Notes under the pieces: model-generated
The model's input: the letters and a program-made list of their open reading frames with translations, nothing else
Told to the model about the DNA's origin: nothing
The model's database searches: none
Assembly: GCA_021781315.1 (NCBI GenBank)
Contig: JAJXXB010000091.1
Location: forward strand, 1 to 8,519
Direction: 5' to 3'
DNA length: 8,519 nucleotides
From: Actinomycetes bacterium
GTDB taxonomy: Bacteria > Actinomycetota > Acidimicrobiia > Acidimicrobiales > RAAP-2
In this document: piece after piece, positions 5,826-8,519 of the stretch
Layout of the letters: the number at the start of each line of letters is the position of its first letter
Position numbering within the stretch: position 1 is the stretch's first letter
Program-made: the position numbers and the translations under genes

Positions 5826-6578
5826 GTGACCCCGCTCGAACTGGCCCAACGCCTCGCCCGACCGGTCGGCGCCATCGGGGCCGGCTTCTACTTCGACCCC
5901 GGCACGGCCGAGGCCGCCGCGGCGCTCGGGATCAACGTCTATGAGTTCTACGGCCTCGGGCGCGGCGGCGTGCTCGGCAACGTCGACGTCGAGGTGGTGC
6001 GCGACGCCTTCTACTTCTTCCATCCGCGCACCATCGACCTGCTTTGGGCCGCCGCCAAAGAGAAGGGCGATCCCGTCGAGGTCGCGCGCGCCCACGTGGC
6101 GGCGGCCTACGCCTACGCCGAGCGCACCTTCGCCGACGTGCCCCGCGACCTGCTCGCTAACACGGCGACGTACGCACAATTGGTGCTCGGTGCCGACCCG
6201 CTCGGGGAGCACCCCCTCGCTGACGGCTACCGGCGCGTCGAGACGCCCGAGCACCCCGCGCACGCGGCCTACCTCGGGGTGATCGGGCTGCGCGAGCTGC
6301 GCGGCGCGATCCACATCGGGGCGATCATCGCCGCGGGGCTCTCCCCGGCCCAGGCCTGCTACCTCGAGAGCCCGTCGATCTTCAAGCTCCACGGCTACCG
6401 CGACGAGGACGTCCCAACGGTCACGCCCGACCTCGAGGGGCGAAAGGCGGCCGCCGAGGCGGCGACCGACGAGGGGATGGCCGAACGGCTCGCCGTGCTC
6501 GACCAAGCCCAGGGCGAAGCGCTCGCGGCGGGCGTCGAGGCGATGGCGGCCGCGATGGCGAGCGAGGCCACGCGCTAG
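5826..6578 (+). CDS. SCO6745/SalK-like family protein of unknown function
   Basis: This 250-aa soluble, largely helical protein resembles the actinobacterial SCO6745/SalK-like family. Visible landmarks are GFYFDP near the N-terminus (20-25), the glycine-rich GLGRGGVLGNV (43-53), AFYFFHP (61-67) and LRELRGAIHIGAIIAAGLSP (155-174). The last is the counterpart of the LREHRGxxH motif I associate with the family; H163 is retained. Some members are annotated as helix-turn-helix proteins, but I cannot identify a clear DNA-recognition helix and do not assign a regulatory role. The GTG start has no Shine-Dalgarno and sits six bases after TAGCAT, consistent with leaderless translation. The C-terminal 50 residues are Ala/Glu-rich and probably one long helix. 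A four-TM protein gene follows after two bases. Confidence 0.7.
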   Translation: MTPLELAQRLARPVGAIGAGFYFDPGTAEAAAALGINVYEFYGLGRGGVLGNVDVEVVRDAFYFFHPRTIDLLWAAAKEKGDPVEVARAHVAAAYAYAERTFADVPRDLLANTATYAQLVLGADPLGEHPLADGYRRVETPEHPAHAAYLGVIGLRELRGAIHIGAIIAAGLSPAQACYLESPSIFKLHGYRDEDVPTVTPDLEGRKAAAEAATDEGMAERLAVLDQAQGEALAAGVEAMAAAMASEATR

Positions 6579-6580
6579 CG

Positions 6581-7054
6581 ATGGCGCGGCGCGTCCCGAT
6601 CCCGCGCGACCCGCTGCTCACGGCGCTCACCGTGGCGGCGATCCTCGAGACGGCCTGGACGATCTACATCGGCTTCAGCCTGCCGCGCTACTACGTTGCG
6701 AGCCACTGGCGCCTCGCCTGGGTGGGACTTGACGTCGGCGAGGTGCTGACGCTGCTCGCGGCCGCGTGGGCCGCGTGGAAGCGCCGGGCCATCCTCGCGC
6801 TCTTCACCAGCTCCGCGGGCACCATGCTGCTCGTGGACGCGTGGTTCGACATCACAACCGCCCGGCGCGGCGACCAGTTCCAGAGCCTGCTCTCGGCGCT
6901 CTTGATCGAGATCCCCTCGGCGGTCGCGCTCTACTGGGTCACCCAGCGCACGATCCGCCAGATCAACCGACAGCGCATGGGCGACGACGGCGTGCACGCG
7001 GTGCGCCAGTTGCCGATCGACCCGATCGACCCGCGGCGCGAGAGTCAGCGCTGA
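6581..7054 (+). CDS. Conserved actinobacterial four-TM membrane protein, function unknown
   Basis: This 157-aa protein has four predicted membrane helices at about 12-32, 46-66, 70-90 and 103-121, then a polar basic tail. Acidic residues sit in or beside the helices: WVGLDVGE (47-54) and DAWFD (86-90). From memory, both motifs recur in a family of uncharacterised actinobacterial integral membrane proteins; no activity is known to me. Charged residues inside helices could bind a metal or conduct protons, but this is speculation. The ATG is two bases after the upstream TAG stop with no Shine-Dalgarno, so translation probably relies on re-initiation from the SCO6745-like gene. Its 3' end overlaps the methyltransferase gene by 10 bp, tail-to-tail. 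Confidence 0.8.
   Translation: MARRVPIPRDPLLTALTVAAILETAWTIYIGFSLPRYYVASHWRLAWVGLDVGEVLTLLAAAWAAWKRRAILALFTSSAGTMLLVDAWFDITTARRGDQFQSLLSALLIEIPSAVALYWVTQRTIRQINRQRMGDDGVHAVRQLPIDPIDPRRESQR
7045..7054. other. 10-bp tail-to-tail overlap of convergent genes
   Basis: The stop of the four-TM protein gene (TGA, 7052-7054) and the stop of the methyltransferase gene (TGA on the minus strand, 7047-7045) fall in the same 10 bp. As at 1828-1848, no terminator lies between the convergent genes. Confidence 0.9.
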
Positions 7055-7521
7055 CGCGGGTGGGCCCGCTCGAGGGCTAGGAGGAACTCCTTCACGTCAA
7101 GGCCGCCGCCGTAGCCGCCGAGGCCGTTGGCGGCGACGACCCGGTGACAGGGCACGACGATCGGCCAGGGGTTCACGTGGTTAGCCTGGCCGACGGCGCG
7201 CATGGCCTGGGGCCGGCCGATCGCGCGCGCCACGTCGCCGTAGGTGCGCACCTCGCCGTAGGGGATCGCGACCAGCGCGTCCCACACCTCACGCTGGAAG
7301 TCGGTCGCCTCCACGTCCTCGAGGCTGACGGTGAAGTCGTGGCGCTGGTGGCTGAAGTACTCGGCGAGTTGGCGGGCCCCCTCGGCGACCGCGCGCGGCG
7401 TCGCGCCGCGGGTCGCGCGCGGGTGCTCGCTGGGCATGAGGATCCGGTTGATCGAGCGCTCGGTGCCCATGACGCCCCACCGGCCCACGGGCGACGTCAC
7501 GGTCGCGACGAAGTGCTCCAC
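7045..7521 (-). CDS. ogt: Methylated-DNA--protein-cysteine S-methyltransferase (Ogt type)
   Basis: This 158-aa DNA repair protein transfers the alkyl group from O6-alkylguanine to its own cysteine in a single-turnover reaction. The active-site motif is VVPCHRVV (122-129) with C125. Other hallmarks are the helix-turn-helix IPYGEVRTYGDVARAIG (86-102), the arginine finger R108 in AMRAVGQAN, the Asn hinge in NHVNP (114-118) and GGYGGGLDVKEFLLALE (135-151). It lacks the Ada N-terminal zinc and AraC-like domains, so it is a stand-alone Ogt form of normal length, with a typical short N-terminal domain (1-70). The start is the GTG at 7521: TAGAAC lies six bases upstream and there is no Shine-Dalgarno. 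It diverges from an epoxide hydrolase gene 28 bp away. Confidence 0.95.
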   Translation of the reverse strand: MEHFVATVTSPVGRWGVMGTERSINRILMPSEHPRATRGATPRAVAEGARQLAEYFSHQRHDFTVSLEDVEATDFQREVWDALVAIPYGEVRTYGDVARAIGRPQAMRAVGQANHVNPWPIVVPCHRVVAANGLGGYGGGLDVKEFLLALERAHPRQR

Positions 7522-7527
7522 GACCCT

Positions 7528-7543
7528 GTTCTACCAGTACCGT
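7528..7543. promoter_or_regulatory. Back-to-back -10 elements of a divergent promoter
   Basis: On the minus strand TAGAAC (7533-7528) lies six bases before the GTG at 7521. On the plus strand TACCGT (7538-7543) lies six bases before the GTG at 7550. Only four bases separate the two hexamers, so each -35 region would lie beyond the other's -10 and two polymerases could not bind at once. Both genes would be leaderless. TACCGT fits TANNNT fully; TAGAAC deviates at the last base. Confidence 0.5.
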
Positions 7544-7549
7544 CGAGAC

Positions 7550-8374
7550 GTGCTGCGACGAAGCGTCCACGACGGCGTTGGGATCGTCACCGACGACGTC
7601 GGCGACGGCGAGACGGTGCTGCTGCTGCACGGTTGGCCCGACACCGCCGCGCTCTGGGACGAGGTCGGCGCGGGGCTCGTCGCGAGCGGGATGCGCGTCC
7701 TCGCCCCGGACCTGCGCGGCTGTGGCCGCTCGGACAAGCCCGAGGCGGTCAGCGCCTACGCCATGGGCCACCTCGTCGCCGACGTGCTCGCCATGCTCGA
7801 CGAGGCGGGCGTCGCCACGGCCCACGTCGTCGGTCACGACTGGGGCGCCGCGCTCGCCTGGGCCGTGGCGACCTTCGCGCCCGAGCGGGTCACCTCGCTC
7901 GCCGCCCTCGCGGTCGGGCACCCGACGGCCTTTCGCAGCGCGGGGATCGAGCAACAGCTGAAGAGTCTCTACACCCAGGTGTTCATCCGCGACGGCGTCG
8001 GCGAGGCCTTCGTGTCCCAGCGCGACTACGAGTTGCTGCGCACGTGGTTCGCCCACCCGCGCGCGGCCAGCGTCATCGCCGAGCTCGAGCGCGACGGCCA
8101 GCTGCACACCCATCTCAACTGGTACCGCGCCAATCTGCCCGCCGACGCCTTCCTCGTCGAGCCCCCGCGCCTGCCACCGGTCCTCGCGCCGACGCTCGGC
8201 GTCTGGTCGAGCGGCGACCGGGCGCTCTCGGAGTCCCAGATGGTCGAATCGGGCCGGTACTGCGCCAACGGCTTTACCTACGTGCGCCTCGAGGGCTACG
8301 GCCACTGGTTCCCCCTCGAAGCACCCGAAGAAGTGACGAAAGTCCTTAGGGATTTCCAGGCCCGCGTGGCCTAA
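7550..8374 (+). CDS. Alpha/beta hydrolase, epoxide hydrolase type
   Basis: This 274-aa enzyme has the features of a microbial epoxide hydrolase, which opens epoxides to diols through an aspartyl ester. HGWP (27-30) supplies the oxyanion hole. The nucleophile elbow VGHDWGA (94-100) has D97 rather than Ser, which separates it from esterases. The acid is probably D223 in SSGDRAL, and the base is H252 in GYGHWFPLEAPE. Two lid tyrosines that activate the epoxide in known enzymes have counterparts: Y141 in KSLYTQVF and Y192 in NWYRANL. The tyrosines favour epoxide hydrolase over haloalkane or haloacetate dehalogenase, which share the HDWG elbow. The GTG at 7550 is chosen because the fold starts soon after it and TACCGT lies six bases upstream; the longer in-frame extension runs antisense through ogt. 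Confidence 0.88.
   Translation: MLRRSVHDGVGIVTDDVGDGETVLLLHGWPDTAALWDEVGAGLVASGMRVLAPDLRGCGRSDKPEAVSAYAMGHLVADVLAMLDEAGVATAHVVGHDWGAALAWAVATFAPERVTSLAALAVGHPTAFRSAGIEQQLKSLYTQVFIRDGVGEAFVSQRDYELLRTWFAHPRAASVIAELERDGQLHTHLNWYRANLPADAFLVEPPRLPPVLAPTLGVWSSGDRALSESQMVESGRYCANGFTYVRLEGYGHWFPLEAPEEVTKVLRDFQARVA
8358..8372 (+). terminator. Small hairpin spanning the hydrolase stop codon (weak terminator candidate)
   Basis: AGGCC-CGCGT-GGCCT forms a perfect 5-bp stem with a 5-nt loop, ending inside the TAA stop. No T-run follows directly, although ATTTT occurs at 8381-8385. It could slow or end transcription before the transhydrogenase gene, but the stem is short for an intrinsic terminator. Confidence 0.25.
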
Positions 8375-8403
8375 TCACGGATTTTGCCCCGGTGGTCGGG
8401 TGG

Positions 8404-8415
8404 TAGAAAAGGATG
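8404..8415 (+). promoter_or_regulatory. Start region of the transhydrogenase gene: -10-like TAGAAA and AAAGGA
   Basis: TAGAAA (8404-8409) is followed by AGGATG and then the ATG at 8416, matching the six-base leaderless spacing seen elsewhere except for the last hexamer base. The same stretch contains AAAGGA, which could act as a Shine-Dalgarno but lies very close to both tandem ATG codons (8413 and 8416). The sequence does not decide between the two readings. Confidence 0.35.
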
Positions 8416-8519
8416 ATGAAAATTGCGCTCTGTAAAGAGTCGCGCGCCGGAGAGACTCGAGTCGCGCTCACGCCCGACGCGGTCAAGGCCTTCGCGCGCG
8501 ACGGATGGGACGTCGTCGT
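8416..8519 (+). CDS. pntA: NAD(P) transhydrogenase alpha subunit, PntA-like (N-terminus only, runs off right edge)
   Basis: The visible 34 codons start MKIALCKESRAGETRVALTP and continue DAVKAFARDGWDVVV. This is the first beta-alpha-beta unit of the alanine dehydrogenase/PntA superfamily. The ETRVALTP sequence is closest to the alpha subunit of the membrane proton-translocating transhydrogenase, which exchanges hydride between NADH and NADP+; alanine dehydrogenase normally has a different motif here. Two in-frame ATG codons are available, at 8413 and 8416; the second gives the family-typical N-terminus. The NAD-binding domain and any downstream beta subunit lie outside the window, so PntA versus a related dehydrogenase cannot be settled fully. 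Confidence 0.7.
   Translation, partial: MKIALCKESRAGETRVALTPDAVKAFARDGWDVV

Noticed and set aside
7331..7549. Upstream extension of the alpha/beta hydrolase frame
   Set aside because: It lies antisense inside the methyltransferase gene and has no hydrolase homology; the GTG at 7550 has a well-placed -10 hexamer.
8388..8400. CCCG-GTGGT-CGGG hairpin before the transhydrogenase gene
   Set aside because: The stem has only four pairs and no T-run follows; it is too weak to call a terminator.

Overview
The window is gene-dense, very GC-rich bacterial DNA with short gaps and frequent GTG starts. It carries families typical of Actinomycetota: an SCO6745-like protein, a conserved four-TM protein with a DAWFD motif, a small CopD-like protein and an EchA-like crotonase. 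Several starts have a -10-like hexamer about 6 nt upstream and no Shine-Dalgarno, as expected for leaderless genes. An acidimicrobial-type actinobacterium fits, but that placement is an inference. I see no tRNA or rRNA genes, CRISPR arrays, insertion sequences or prophage genes.

Layout. Positions 1-966 (minus strand): an enoyl-CoA hydratase/crotonase, followed one base after its stop by the start of a CopD-like membrane protein that runs off the left edge. Positions 1045-1848 (plus): a short protein resembling the N-terminal part of glycoside hydrolase family 1 but lacking its catalytic acid/base motif, so probably a pseudoenzyme. Positions 1828-2505 (minus): a DedA-family membrane protein converging on it with a 21-bp overlap. 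Positions 2588-5816 (plus): three overlapping genes encoding a DoxX-Rieske fusion, an OmpR-type response regulator and a HAMP-containing sensor kinase. Positions 5826-7054 (plus): an SCO6745-like protein and a four-TM protein of unknown function. Positions 7045-7521 (minus): a methylated-DNA-protein cysteine methyltransferase. Positions 7550-8374 (plus): an epoxide-hydrolase-type alpha/beta hydrolase, divergent from the methyltransferase across 28 bp. Position 8416 to the right edge: the first codons of a PntA-like transhydrogenase alpha subunit.

How the genes may work together. The most distinctive part is the 2588-5816 operon. Its first protein joins a DoxX membrane domain, a four-cysteine linker, an internal twin-arginine transmembrane segment and a high-potential-type Rieske [2Fe-2S] domain. 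It is translationally coupled to a complete two-component system, which suggests regulated membrane redox chemistry. The methyltransferase and epoxide hydrolase both deal with alkylating electrophiles and share one tiny divergent promoter region, so they may form a small detoxification/repair pair. The remaining genes look like ordinary chromosomal content.
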